DNA of 64,000 bases from Tricholoma matsutake (taxonomy: Eukaryota > Basidiomycota > Agaricomycetes > Agaricales > Tricholomataceae), in the NCBI GenBank assembly GCA_026075535.2, contig AP026543.1, positions 2,728,001 to 2,792,000 on the forward strand, in the 5' to 3' direction. The position numbers and the translations under genes are program-made. Numbering within the stretch: the stretch's first letter is position 1; the number at the start of each line of letters is the position of its first letter. Below are positions 45,435-57,295 of the stretch, piece by piece. The notes beneath the pieces are model-generated. The model searched no databases and was not told the origin of the DNA. It saw nothing but the letters and a program-made list of their open reading frames with translations.

Positions 45435-47110
45435 ATTTCAATGTCCATTGTGGTATGCTTACATTTTAAAAGTCAGTCCACTATCAAGTTTGAAACCCAG
45501 CAGGTATCTCTGACACACAGATTTGGAATAAAAAAGGAAATCTTTCACCTAACCTTCCCATGATAATTTTACTAGGAAGTGACACAGTTCAGGGTGGAGT
45601 TACATGGCAGAGTTGGGCAAGTTTGTGTTAGGTGGACAAGTTTCTCAATCAGGTAGTTCACAAAGGTGGGCAAATGGACTGATCACCCTGCAGTCATGTC
45701 CATTTCAAAAAAAAAAAGTGGAAGGAGGTGTGGGCTTCCAACACTCAAGGAACAAGTAACTAAAATGAACATGGTATGGATGCAAGAGCCACAGGGTTCA
45801 GAAACTATCTGAGAGGTTGAAGAGAGCATCAAGGAACCTTTCTCCTGGATCAGGATTTCCACCTACAGGAGGTTGATCATCAGGGTCATCAGGATTGGGG
45901 TCATCACCAGGGCTGTCAGGACCACTAGGGTCTTTGGGTCCACTGGGAAGTCCATCCTCTTCACCTGCACCTTCTTCTTTGAAGGGGTTAGGTTGCCTAA
46001 TGTCCCCTATGTACTCAAGGGGTAGTATTTAAGGGTCCAGTCCATTTTGGTTTTTGGACCCAAAAATGGAAAGACCACAACCTAAACTAGTCCAGGACCA
46101 ACCCAGATACCATGAGGACTGAACTGGACCACCTAGGGCCAGTCCTTTCTGGTTAATGGACCTGAAAAGACTGTTTAAGGCTGGTCCAGACCAATATTTT
46201 GTTGTGAAATTTGTTGTACCAATATAGCCCATATGTATCTTAGCAACTATTACACAGACCTTACAACCATTGTACTAATGGATAGACATTGTAATTCCCC
46301 ATTGTTTGGTCTAACTTTTAACAAGATTTGACTTGGCTATGATCACTATAAAATCACATCTAATGAATGACTTGTGCTGTACACTAAGAAATGTAATGTG
46401 ACAACCATAAATGAGGTGATGCCTAGCATGCATTGACAGATGGTAGGAGTATTATAATACATGTTAGCCCTATGTTCATCAATGTAATCAAGAAGATGAT
46501 CAACATATGAGTAAGATGCAATGAAAGTCAATCTGATATGACAAAATACTCATACCAAAATGGATTTGGTTATACCTTGCTCAATTCTTAACCATTTTTT
46601 ATGAACCAGAGGTTGGATTCACCGGATTTTATGTGGAAACATGGTCCAGTATACATTCCCATGATAAGACCAGTCTTAATTAGTTTAAACCAGTTTACTT
46701 CAGTTTTACAATATTTTTCAAATTGGAACAACTGCTAACTGGACTGCAAAAGACTGGTCCATAAATAGACCACTGGTCTGGTCTTTTCCAGTCCAATTCA
46801 GTTCAATTTTGGTCTTTTTTTCAGTCTTATGGACTGGACCCTTGAACACTATCAAGGGGAGTCATGTTCCAAGGGGTCTCCAGAGGCTGTTGAGACATGA
46901 GGTTTGCACTGATGGAAGGTGCACCAGAACTGATTTGACAAAAGATGGTCTGGTAAATGCACCAAAGGTAGAACTGGGTCTAGGAGGATGGAGTATAGAT
47001 TGTCGGATTGCTGATAAACCTTGTACTGTGCCTGCATGGTGGGAGTTTCTTCCTGTTTCCTGTTTCAACCTCCATCCACTGTCAACTGGGTCCAACCAGA
47101 AATCTGACAT
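45435..47110 (-). pseudogene. Possible Gag-like relic, split by a MITE
   Basis: On the minus strand, removing the MITE at 46,023-46,851 joins MSQQPLETPWNMTPLE to YIGDIRQPNPFKEEG. A proline/aspartate/glycine-rich tract follows (PSGPDSPGDDPNPDDPDD), then FLDALFNLSDSF and a stop at about 45,806. Such acidic PD-rich N-termini occur in Gag proteins of mushroom Gypsy elements, but no diagnostic motif is present. The assignment is weak. Bases 45,435-45,800 hold nothing recognisable apart from a short A-run at 45,709. Confidence 0.35.
46023..46851. mobile_element. hAT-type MITE, copy B (829 bp)
   Basis: The ends TAGTATTTAAGGGTCCAG and (reversed) TAGTGTTCAAGGGTCCAG are flanked by an exact 8 bp duplication, TCAAGGGG (46,015-46,022 and 46,852-46,859). 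The subterminal parts are rich in CTGGACC and GGTCCAG words. It has no coding capacity. It has the same length as copy D. Confidence 0.92.
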
Positions 47111-47898
47111 TCTCCTCTTTGAGTTCAGCTCTTAACAGTATTTATAAACTCGCACTTCTCTCCTCAATAATTTCACCACTTCTCTAAACCATCCTATGAC
47201 CTGCACAGTGGGAATCCAGAGGAGAATCCACTAGGTGTGACACACCAAGTGAAAAAGGGATCAGAAAGGACTTGGCTTCAACTTATAAGAAGTTGCACCC
47301 TTCTCCTTGTCAGTGTCCTAATTTCAAGACAAGGGTACAGGAGGAAGTTACAATCTCTGGAGGAATTCCAAGAGAGCAAGTTAGAGCTTAGGAGATTTGG
47401 AGGTTTCTACATCATACAGTTTATTTATGACATTAATGGTCACCTGGCACCCAAATTGTTGTTGAATGAGCTGACTTCCATATGCATTCAAATGGCCTAT
47501 CCAATGGTGTTAAAATCCTATTTTCTTCTCAACAGCAACATTCCCAGTGCAGTGTTGTTGTTAAGCTCAACAAAGGATTGCTCAGATCCATTATCTACAG
47601 CTTGCATGTTCCAAGTTCTCAGTATTGAGAACAAGGTTATTCCCTGGAGTGGAGTAGGGTGGGAAAATGTCCATGATATGTGACAGCAGATGCTGAACTG
47701 TATGGCAGATTAAGATTAAGGTTTCTGGTGGCTGCCACTGATCATCAAGTTGATACTTGATATCTTATCAACTTCTCACTCACTTTACACTCACTCAACC
47801 CTCACTCGTCTTTGTGCAAGTTAGAATTTGCTTGGGCTTTTGCCCTTCTCATGTTGCCTGTGCTAGCTTCTGCATGCACTCATTTATGGGCTGTTTGG
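46860..47898. other. Decayed region without a recognised gene
   Basis: A plus-strand frame at 47,237-47,683 (148 codons) starts MTHQVKKGSERTWLQLIRSC and has no motif I recognise. The neighbouring sequence is AT-rich and of uncertain origin. It may be an old transposon remnant. Confidence 0.4.
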
Positions 47899-48880
47899 TA
47901 GTGTTTAAAGGTCCAGTCTGGTCCAGTTTTTGACTTCCAAATGGGGCAATTGATAACCACAACCAGTCTAGGACTGACCCAGACATTGGGGGACTGCAAC
48001 TGGACCATTTAGGAAAAAGACTGGTTTGGACCAGTCTTTTGTCATAAACTTTTTCATAGGAAATAACCCATATTTATCTCAACAATACCTTATATATATT
48101 ATATTTACGGATAGATATTGTAATTACCTGTAGACTGGTTTAACTTTTAAGGAATTTCACCAAGATTTGACTGAGATATGGCCAAAACCAAAAGGACATG
48201 TGGTTTGTAGTTTGTAATTTGTAGTTTGTAGTCACAACTCATTTGGGCTGTTAAATCAATAAAATCATATGGAACAGATGGTTAGGTGTGTTGTTGTTAT
48301 GTTTCTGATGTCACATAGCTGTACAAAAAAAATTATAGCTCAGGTAATAAGCAATGCAATCAAAGTTGTTCTGATACAATAAAATACTTTGTGTTTGGTC
48401 ATATCTCAACCAATTCTTAACTGTTTTTGATGATCCAGGGACCAAAAATGAAGTAAATATGTGTGGGAGTAAGGTCAAACACACGTTGGGACAAAGACCA
48501 GTTGCAACTGGTTTAAACCAGTTTTTCATTGGTCCTACTATCTTTTTCAAAATGAAAGACCAGCAACTGGACTGCAAAAGACTGAGGTCTTTACACTGCC
48601 CCATATGTTCCATGCAGATCCATGTGGAATTGCGTGGACTCCGCATGGATCTGCACGGACTCCATATAGATTTACATCCCATCTAATGAACAGTTTTAGT
48701 TATGCAACAGGGGCAGACAGTCCGCACGGACTAGCTCAGATTCCACACTTTTTACTTGGATTCCATGGATTTCGGCCATCTGCATCCGAGATCAGACAGC
48801 AAGTACGAGCAAGGACCAGCAAGGACAGTCCGCATGCATCCAAGCAGACCATTTGAGCTTAGCAAAATAATGTCATGAAT

Positions 48881-48951
48881 GGTGTTTGAACTCGGAGCCT
48901 CATGGCTAACTAATAAGTACAGACACACATTACTGTTACACTACGCAGCCA
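48881..48951 (-). repeat. tRNA-like Pol III box pair in E1
   Basis: On the minus strand an A-box-like TGGCTGCGTAGTGTAACAG (48,931-48,951) is followed at tRNA-like spacing by a B-box-like GAGTTCAAACACC (48,881-48,893). The order points out towards the GAGGTC end. The arms do not fold into a proper tRNA, so this is a tRNA-derived relic or promoter rather than a tRNA gene. Confidence 0.5.
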
Positions 48952-49207
48952 TTATTGTTTGTAGCCATTGATGCAACTACATACAACTGTTTGGCTTTGT
49001 ATGACAAAGCACACAGCTGCATCATCAACATTGCCAGCTCATCACTCACCACCACCACCATCGATGACGACCATGCCGCCACCTCACTCCCTCCCTCCTT
49101 CCCTCTCTACCACCACCATCTCCACTCTACCCACATCACCTCCACCCACTCCCAGCCCCATTCCATGGCCACAAAGAGCTGCCAACAAGCCAACCAGAAG
49201 CAACGTG

Positions 49208-49622
49208 GGCCCAAATGACGCAATTGCATCATTTGGGCCATAGGTAATTTTTTTTATTTGTTTCTTCTTTTTATCAACTAACTAATTGTTGTCTTTGTTT
49301 GTTAGGTTCTAATCTACAGGTAACGACGGACGACAACATGGGCCCAAACAATGCAATTGCGTCGTTTGGGCCATAGATAATTTTTATTTATTCGTTTCTT
49401 CTTTTTATCAATTAACTAATTGTTTTCTTTGTTTTTTAGGTTCTAATCTACAGGTAACAACTCCACGGCCACGAAGAGCTGCAAACAAGCCGACCAGAAG
49501 CAACGTGGGCCCAAACGATGCAATTGCATCATTTGGGCTGTAGGTAATTTTTATTTATTCATTTCTTCTTTTTCTCAACTAACTAATTGTTTTCTTTGTT
49601 TTTTAGGTTCTAATCTACAGGT
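49208..49622. repeat. Three tandem palindrome plus intron-like units in E1
   Basis: Three 32-base near-palindromes of the form GGCCCAAAYGATGCAATTG (49,208-49,239, 49,341-49,372, 49,508-49,539) are each followed by GTAATTTTT or GATAATTTTT. A CTAACTAA-like branch sequence, a pyrimidine run ending TTTTAG, and GTTCTAATCTACAG then GTAA come next. The pattern looks like short introns with a 14-base exon between. E2 has the same arrangement on its minus strand. Confidence 0.7.
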
Positions 49623-50299
49623 AATGATGGATGACAATGCAGGATGACGCAAACCCCCCCAAAACAGACAAAAACAAGCACCAGGGCCCCACCACAACCA
49701 CCCACGGTGATGGATGACACACCACCTGCCCCCAGCCCCACGACACCGACGAAACCAATGCCAACCACAGAATGACACACCACCCACCATCCACCCCACA
49801 AGGACACACCACCCACCTCCAGCCTTGTGAGCCACTGCTCATGGGGTGGATGGTGGGTGGAATGATGATGAGGGGGATGGGAGACGAGAGGAAAGGGAGA
49901 TGAAGGGGGAGGGGGAGGGAGACAATGAGGGAGATGGGACAGGAGACGACAGCACACCACCCACCCCCAGCCTCATGAGCAACTGCTCGTGGGGTGGATC
50001 GTGGGTGGAACAACAACGAGGAAGGGGGGTGTGTACAGACCAACGGGGAACGGTGAGGGGGGACAAGAGGGGGCCACAAGGGAAGGCCAACGATGAATGC
50101 ACCCACCCCTGCCGTCTCGCATGCTAGCAAGATGGTGGGTTATTTATTTTATTCTATAGTCTACTGCCCCCCTCTTTGGCAGGGGGGCAACTTTTTTTGT
50201 ATTTAATACTACCAATAAAATGTCCCCTGTCATGGGGCATCCTTGTTTTTTTTTGCCATCAACCCATGCCTCAATTCTTCATTTGGGTCACCACATGGT

Positions 50300-50590
50300 T
50301 GGAATCTGTGTGGACTTATGTGGACTTATGTGGACTCTGCGTGGACTTATGCGGACTTATGTGGACTCCACATGGACTGGGGCAGAGTCCGTGGTGAAAG
50401 GGGTGTAGTTTTTCATTTTGGTCACCAGATGGTTGGACTCTGCACGGAGTCCACACAGTCCGCAGTCCGCACGGAGTTTGCACAGTCCGCACAGAGTCCG
50501 CACAGTCCACACAGAGTCTGCACAGTCCACACGGAGTCCGCACAGTCCACACGGAGTCTGCACAGTCTGCACAGTCTGCATGGATCCGTG
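50300..50590. repeat. Subterminal GTCCGCACAG/GGACT repeats of E1
   Basis: A cluster of short, diverging repeats built on GTGGACTTATG, then AGTCCGCACAG and AGTCCACACGG, leads to the right end. Similar words (GTGGACTCCGCATGG) occur just inside the left end at 48,635-48,665. Such arrays commonly bind transposase in hAT-like elements. Confidence 0.75.
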
Positions 50591-50729
50591 CAGAACATAT
50601 GGGGCAGTGTAAATTACTGAAAAGACTGGTCCATAGATAGACCTCCAGTCTGGTCTTTTCTGGTCCAATTCAGTCCAGTTTTGGTCTTTTTTTGTCCTAT
50701 GGACTGGACCTGTGAACATTACTGTTTGG

Positions 50730-52349
50730 CAAGTGACTAGAGCAATTTGTTGAGGCTTTTATATATAACACAACATGCTTCATCGCCTTATATTTGAACC
50801 TGTGCCAGTATCTGGCCCTCTGACTCCTTGTTGAGCAAATGTACATTGTTGCCTCTCTCTTTTATCAAAGTTCTGGGCTTAGATAACATCTTTCCAGCAT
50901 TTTCATGTGTTGTGTACCTCCCACTGATTCATGCTGGGCCCTACATGCTTGACCATCCCAACCACATGTCTGAGACACCAACCCTTGCCTGCCCTGACCA
51001 TTTGGGTGTGCATTCTCTCAGAACCACTGTGGATGGTCTCCACATTGGGATGTCCCAGTCATTGTTGTGCACTGCACTGTCCCAGTCATTGTCACTCACT
51101 GTGATGTCCCTGCCTTTGTCACAGACTGTGATGTCCCTGTCTTTGTTGCGCACTGCGCTGTCCCAGTGATTGTTGCTAACTATGATATCCCCATCTCTGT
51201 CACTCTCCATAATGTCCCTGTCCTTGTCAATTGTCATGCTGTCCCTATGTTTGTCCTCCCATTGCAGTATCCCCATCATTTATGTCTCCCCTAGTCCTCT
51301 GGCTGAGCCATTGCCTTGTTGTGTTGAGAGAAGCCTTGCATGTAGCCATGTGTCAGCTTTATGGTTCATGATATCCTCAAATCCTTTCCATTCATGGTAA
51401 AAAGATGCTCCCTATTGCCTTTCAAATGCACTTTGCACATTGACAAATCTTGCTAGGTTTGTTCATGTGCATATTTCTCATCATACCATGTCAAAGTATG
51501 ATTATATTATATGCTTGGCTTCTGTGTTTCATATGCCAACTAAGATACATTGGCACTCTGTCCATGTGCCATCCAAGGCCACCAATCAGCTGCTCTGCTG
51601 GTACTGCCTTAGGTATCAATGGCCATCATTGTCATCCCTTCCTTGGGCATCTCTTGCTTTGGAATTACTGTGCTTTGTTAGATCATCTTGCCCTCCTGTA
51701 TTCCAATGTCAGCATCAAGTATTGTGAAGCCCTTTTATTCCCCCAAAGCATTATAGTACACCATCCCCTAAGACCTGTAATTTGGACTGTGATAATGGAC
51801 CAACACAGACTCTCCCAATTGGTGGCAGCAGAGTGCATGAGTTTCTGTTTGATATTATACAGCTGCACATTATATCTGGGTATCCAGCATGTCCTGAACA
51901 TGGCTTTCAATATGCAGCCCATGTTGATGGCACAGGTTTGTCTGCATACCCCAGATCACAAAAGTTCATACATACACAGCTTCCTTTGGAAATTATATTG
52001 CCATATCTACCATGGCATTTTATCAATGGATCTTGTAAGCCTTACTTTTCTGTTTTTCTTGTGGTAGACTCAAAGATAATGAGAGACAAAGACCGCAAAT
52101 GTCAATCACAACACCCCGACATTGAGGTTGATGATTCTGCAACATCAGCCAATGATAATGGCCTTTGAGTACTGACCTTGCACCCTGGAACTCCAAGCAT
52201 CAATCCATCCACTTCACACAGAAGTAATCCAGCTTATCCTACATCCAGAGTCCAGGATTCTCTGACCAATTCTCCAGCTGGCTCCAGTGATCTCCCCCCC
52301 TAACCCTGAAGAGCCTTCTCTGATTTGAGACATTGCTGAAAACTTCTGC
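50730..52349. other. Decayed region upstream of the Helitron Rep, with a 30 bp repeat
   Basis: From about 51,050 to 51,255 a 30 bp unit repeats about seven times and in one frame encodes decapeptides such as CDVPVFVAHC and CAVPVIVANY. The frames after it (51,450-52,168) are open in places but unrecognised. Because DUF6570-type Helitron sequence begins at about 52,340, this could be the Helitron 5' part, but I cannot show it. Confidence 0.45.
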
Positions 52350-53181
52350 ATGGAATCAGTACCAGAAAGGTTAGAAGAGGCTGGATGTGCTGTCTATGGT
52401 CAGCTAACCCCTGTGTCTCAGCTCACCAGATTAAAGGCAGTCATAAATCAGCTGCATGTTCTCGAGGCATCTGGGACCACCAGGGTGGAGCAACAGAACA
52501 TTTCTGATCCTGTTCACAAGTTTCAAGGTCCTGTGCTTGATTATAAGTGTAATTGCCTTTGTTATAGCTGTCATAAGCACATTAGAAAGAATGAAAGGCC
52601 TCCACATGCTCTTGCAAATGGCTCATGGATTGGTGACATACCTGAAGAGCTGGCAAGTCTCAGATTTGTTGAGAAGATGCTTATCACATGTGTAAGAGTC
52701 AGCTGTTGTTTTGTCCATGTTGCATCATCAGGGTTGAAAAAATGGCTTCACATGTCATCACATTTGAGTCACCTGTCCCTAAGGTGTACCATTGTCTCCC
52801 TCTGCCTGTAGAAGACCTAGATGAAGTGTTAGCCATATTGTTCACAGGGCCATGTAAACCAACTGAAAAAGAATTTCAATGCACTCCATTACTGGTTCAG
52901 TAAAATCATGTTGCTTGGGCACTAGAGTGGTTGAAACTAAACCATGAACTTGGAGATATCTTACGATGAATTAAATCGGTATTCTGAGGACTCACCTCCT
53001 GTTTCCACTGAGTATCATCATGCCAAAACAAATAAACTGGAGGATGGCACCAGTGTATTTGACAGCTCTGTGGCAGATGGTGTCACTGATGGTGACTGTC
53101 CATTTGTAGTTCATGGGCTAACAGGTGATCAGATGATGACCAAATCTGTAGAAACACTGAAGGCAATTGTGCTAAGGCATT
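52340..53181 (+). pseudogene. Helitron N-terminal DUF6570-like region
   Basis: The segment reads EEAGCAVYGQLTPVSQLTRL, then PVLDYKCNCLCYSCHKHIRK and HALANGSWIGDIPEELASL. After frame changes it continues with VPKVYHCLPLPVEDLDEV, LFTGPCKPTEKEFQCTPLLV and GDCPFVVHGLTGDQ. This is the cysteine-bearing domain that precedes Rep in many agaricomycete Helitrons. Its last codons (RHWNN) continue after the MITE as QGSAMSML. At least two frameshifts and a stop disrupt it. Confidence 0.85.
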
Positions 53182-53189
53182 GGAATAAC

Positions 53190-54018
53190 TAGTGTTTACA
53201 GGTCCAGTTCAGTCCAGTTTTTTATGTCTAAATGGGGCAACCACAACCGCAACCGGTCCAAAACTGACCCAGATATTGCTGAACTGCAACCGGACCGCAT
53301 AGGACCAGTCCATATCAGTCCATGGACCGAAAAAAAACCAGTTTGAACCAACTTTTTGCTGTAAAATTTGTTGTACCAATATAACCCATATACTTCTCGA
53401 CAACTATTAATTGGACTATCTTACCATTACACAAGCAGTTGGATATTGTAATTCCCTGGCGACAGGTCCAACTTTTAAGAGATTTCATCAAGATCTGACA
53501 GAGATATGACTGAAACAAAAGTACATTGTATTCCATGTTGTAGTTTGTAGTTTGTAGTTACAACTTGTTAGGGCTGTTAAATGAATCAAATACACATGGT
53601 ATAGATGTTTATGTATGTTATTCCTTTGCCTTGGATAATGTCCAATTGTGCCCAACATTTTTGTAGCACAAGGTATAAACAGTACAGTCACAGCTGCTCA
53701 AATGACATCAAAATACTCACATCAAAATGTATTTTGTCATATCTCTCTCAGTTCTCAACTGTTTTTGATGGTCCAGGGAGCGAAATTGAAGCCATTATGT
53801 GTGGGAATCAGGGAGTATAGTGTACATGACCTATAAACTGGTTGAAACCAGTTCAGATCGGTTTTCATCGGTTCAATGATATTTGTCAACGCAAAAGACT
53901 GGCAACTGGACTGCAAAAGACTGGTCCTATAAATAGCCACCTGATGAACTGGACTTTGGTTCAGTTCAGTCCGGTTTTGGTCTTTTTCCAGTTTGTAGGA
54001 CCGGACCTTTAAACACTA
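53190..54018. mobile_element. hAT-type MITE, copy D (829 bp) in the Helitron
   Basis: TAGTGTTTACAGGTCCAG at the left and (reversed) TAGTGTTTAAAGGTCCGG at the right are flanked by GGAATAAC at 53,182-53,189 and 54,019-54,026. It divides the Helitron frame between RHWNN and QGSAMSML. It has the same length as copy B. Confidence 0.95.
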
Positions 54019-54026
54019 GGAATAAC

Positions 54027-55340
54027 CAAGGCAGTGCAATGTCAATGTTGCATGCTGCCAAGCCACAATCAATTTATGATAATCCTAACCTTTATCCTCA
54101 GATGTTTCCATGGCTATTTCCTTACAGGCTTGGAGGAATTGGTGCAACAAATTTATCTGACAAACTACATAAGTGTCTATTATTGATGTACCATGATAAA
54201 TGTTTCCAGGGTGACTTAACCTTTCCATTTGTTGCTTTCAGCCATGAGCAAATCAAGTCATTAACTTTGGCTGGGTTTTTGCTTGCTGAATCATCAAAGT
54301 TTAGCAACATTGCCAATAGATTGCTTAACATCAACCAAGCCTTGTTAGCTAAGATCTCAGCAAGAATGGCATGTGCTGAGTCAGTAAAGCCTACTTCTGA
54401 TGAGGAAATGGTGTGCTTTCAACTTATCAATGATCTTGATCACATGAATGGGAAGGTGAGTGGGTCTACCACAAGCAAAAAATATATGCACAGTGAGATT
54501 TGGTCCCTCATCACACACATGGGGGTGCCTTTATGGTACATCACCCTATCTACTGCTGACAACAGACATCCATTACACTTATACTTTGCTGACTGCAATG
54601 AGTGTTTCAATATTAACCTGACACAATCTGAAGATGAACATTATTGGCTCATCACCAACAACCCTGTCACAAGTGCACAGTTTTTTGACTTCATGGTCAT
54701 CAAGCACATATTAGGAGTCAATGTGGATCACCCAGGCATATATGGTGACACCTCTGCATATTATGGTGTTGTTGAACAGCAAGGTCAATTGTCACTACAT
54801 CTGCACATGCTCATGTGGATTCATGGCGGGGTATCACCAGATGAAATTCACTGCAGAATCCTTGATCCAAATTCTGAATTTCATAAAAGCTTTGTTGAGT
54901 ACCTTGAAAAGTGTTCATGCAGGGGACTTTATGACAGGATGTAAGCAGGATGTTGAAGTAAAGGTAGATGCAGCCTCAAGTTGCACAGGTTATCATAACC
55001 CAACAGAAATCATGCCTGAACCACACTTGCCCCAGCCTGTCAGCAATCTAATTGTTATACCTGTGGGCATTGCAATGCCTTGTCAGCATGGTGGACACAT
55101 TTTCGGGGGACAGTTGATGATTTGCTGCTATGATCAAATTTTCACAAATGCATGTCCAACAAAAATAAGGATGGATCTCAAAACAAGGGGTGCTCCTTCA
55201 AAGATTGTCTTGACAATATATGGGGTAAGTGCAGGGCCAGATTTCCCTGGCCAACATTCAACGAGACTGAAGTTGACAAAGAAACTGGAGGAACAAACAT
55301 GAAGAAACATGAACCCTGGCTGAAGATCTTTTCTTACCTT
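54027..55340 (+). pseudogene. Helitron Rep domain, HUH part
   Basis: The frame reads AKPQSIYDNPNLYPQMFPWL, SLITHMGVPLWYITLSTADN, then YGVVEQQGQLSLHLHMLMWI, which contains the HUH motif (HLH). After a frameshift near 54,940 it continues with cysteine-rich text (ANACPTKIRMDL, then WLKIFSYL). The HUH endonuclease nicks DNA to start rolling-circle transposition. The sequence stops at the hAT element; the catalytic tyrosines lie beyond it at about 61,013. Confidence 0.9.
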
Positions 55341-55975
55341 TAAGGTTCTGCACGGGTCACACCATGGGTAAAAAATTATATACCACACCCATTACTGCAT
55401 ACACCATACCCTTACAATACACCATGTACAGTGTCAACCCAAGGTATACATAAAATAACCATGGTGTGAAGACACCGTGGTATACCATCAAACTGACAAG
55501 AATTACTGTGGGTTATGCCCATGGTGTACAAGATCATGCTACAAAAAATGTCTAACTGCTACCAACACTTTCAATGTCACTATGTGACTGTTTGTGCCCA
55601 CATGACTGACAGATCACAACTGCTAAATCAGGCATATCAACAAGATCCTTTCAACTCCAGTCCCCAAAGCAGAGGAATGCACAGATCATGCTAGGAGATA
55701 GGCGGCTACAAGTGAAGTGGAGAAGTTGCAGTACTTTACAGTCTCCCACCTGTCCTAGTGGACTCCAACCAGACTGACTGGAGTCCACTGGAGTCCTAGT
55801 GGAGTCCAATTGAACTACACTAAGTCATGTAGAGTTCAATCCCCCATTGGAGTCCAACTGGAGTCCGAGTGGAGTCCGAGTGCAACCAAATGATAAGTCA
55901 ATTAGATATGAGCTCAAAGGACTTTGGACTTGGTGAATTTCATAAAGTACCCACAAAATAAATTTGTGTACTGCA

Positions 55976-56048
55976 GGAATTGAACTCAAGACCTCACCAT
56001 AAGAAATCACATGACAAACCAAACAAGTGTGCTCAACCACTTGAGCCA
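55976..56048 (-). repeat. tRNA-like Pol III box pair, left side of E2
   Basis: On the minus strand TGGCTCAAGTGGTTGAGCA (56,030-56,048) is a near-consensus A box and folds as a D-arm. GAGTTCAATTCC (55,976-55,987) matches a B box. The T-arm does not pair, so it is tRNA-derived but not a good tRNA. Transcription would run towards the left end. Confidence 0.6.
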
Positions 56049-56220
56049 CAGGAGATTTATTGGGGATCAATATAAGGTTTATTTATAACTCAACTTTTCA
56101 TATTCTTTGAGGTCCGAGGAGGCATTTTTCAAACAATTAAGGTCAAAATTTTTTAATTAACCACATCCCTCATGTAGGACACAAGGGAGTGGGTATAATA
56201 TAATAGTAAACAAAAAAAAA

Positions 56221-56355
56221 CCCCTCTTGTTCGGCACGAGGGGGGGATTTGTAAGTACTACAATATATATACCCCTCGCATTTGGTGCGAGGGGGGGGGC
56301 AGAGATAAATTAAAAATAATAAAGACCCCTCCCCACCCAAAATGTGGGGGAGGGG
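56221..56355. repeat. GC-rich hairpins in E2
   Basis: Three hairpins follow one another: 56,221-56,245 (CCCCTCTTGT with ACGAGGGG), 56,272-56,294 (CCCCTCGCA with TGCGAGGGG) and 56,326-56,355 (CCCCTCCCCAC with GTGGGGGAGGGG). E1 has a similar one, TGCCCCCCT with AGGGGGGCA, at 50,165-50,189. Confidence 0.7.
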
Positions 56356-56902
56356 GGGTTGGGGGATGCGGTCTGGGGTGGGTGTCATTGCCCACCCCTC
56401 CTCGCATGCATCCATCGCCGTAGCAAGCCGCACCCATCATCCACCCTACGAGCAGAGGCTTGTAGGCATGGGGATGGGTGCCGTGGTCGTCATAACCCTG
56501 GTGTACCTGCCATCCACCCAACAAGCAGGTGCTCATCGGCGTGGGGTGGGTGTGTTGTCAGTTTTGTGGGTCTCCTAGTTTGGAGGGGTTGGGGGGAGGG
56601 GTCAGTGATGTGGCATGCGAGGGAGGGGGTAGGTGGGTGCTTACCAGGTGGGTATCCTGCTCCGCAGGTCTCCCGGTACCCCTCTGCTGTCTCCTATCCT
56701 TTATTGACACCCTCACATCCCTTTTGGATGGGGAGGAGGGGGCTGGCATGGGTGTCATCAGGTCTGGGTCATTCTGGGTCCTGGTGCTGGTAGGCGGCGT
56801 TGTCGTTGTCATCGTCGACTGCACACACTCACAATCCACCCTACAAGCAGGGGCTCGTAGGCGTGGGGTGGGTGTGTTGGCTCATTTGCGGGTGGTGGTG
56901 TC

Positions 56903-57295
56903 ATTACTAGTAGATTATAACCTAGAAAACTAAAAAAATGAGTTAGTTAGCTTATAAAAACAAAAACCAAACAAAAAAAACTTATGTAGGGCCCACGTTG
57001 GCTTGTTTGTGGGTGGTGGTGTCGTTACTAGTAGATTATAACCTAGAAAACTAAAAAAACGAGTCAGTTAGTTTATAAAAACAAAAACCAAATGAAAAAA
57101 ACTTATGTAAGGCCCAAATGATGCGATCTGCATTGTTTGGGCCCGTGTTGGCTCATTTGCGAGTGGTGGCATTGTTGCCAGTAGATTATAACCTAGAAAG
57201 CTAAAAAAACAGGTTAGTTAGTTTATAAAAAAAAAAAAGCAAACAAAAAAAAACTTATGTAGGGCCCAAACGACGCAATCTGCATCATTTGGGCC
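56903..57295. repeat. Tandem palindrome plus intron-like units in E2
   Basis: Palindromes at 57,111-57,143 and 57,263-57,295 (GGCCCAAAYGAYGC type) alternate with three copies of GTAGATTATAACCTAGAAA (near 56,910, 57,030 and 57,180). On the minus strand each of these follows a CTAACTAAC-like branch string and a T-run. The layout matches the three units of E1. Confidence 0.7.

Larger units (their letters stand above)
48584..50619. mobile_element. E1: 2.0 kb TIR element of unknown family
   Basis: The ends are GAGGTCTTTACACTGCCCC and, reversed, CAGTAATTTACACTGCCCC, continuing to ATATGTTC. An exact 8 bp duplication AAAAGACT (48,576-48,583 and 50,620-50,627) flanks it inside MITE copy C. The interior holds a tRNA-like unit, three palindrome/intron-like tandem units, GC-rich hairpins and subterminal GGACTCC-type repeats. 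No transposase is encoded. E2 (55,729-57,850) is the same family in opposite orientation. The 8 bp duplication fits hAT or KDZ/Zisupton-type elements; I cannot decide. Confidence 0.88.
47899..50721. mobile_element. hAT-type MITE, copy C, split by element E1
   Basis: The left end is TAGTGTTTAAAGGTCCAG (47,899) and the right end reads TAATGTTCACAGGTCCAG in reverse (50,721). CTGTTTGG is duplicated at 47,891-47,898 and 50,722-50,729. Element E1 with one 8 bp duplication occupies 48,584-50,627; without it the MITE is 779 bp. Confidence 0.9.

Noticed and set aside
38153..45443. CAATG as the Copia-2 target duplication
   Set aside because: The second CAATG is four bases away from the LTR end; it may be chance or follow a small insertion, so I do not claim it.
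49575..50130. Several long proline/glycine-rich frames on both strands
   Set aside because: They follow from GC-rich repeats within E1, change between E1 and E2, and have no conserved start or domain.
50430..50590. Regular short repeats that could suggest a CRISPR-like array
   Set aside because: The units overlap and diverge, have no unique spacers, and sit at the end of a transposon in a eukaryotic genome.
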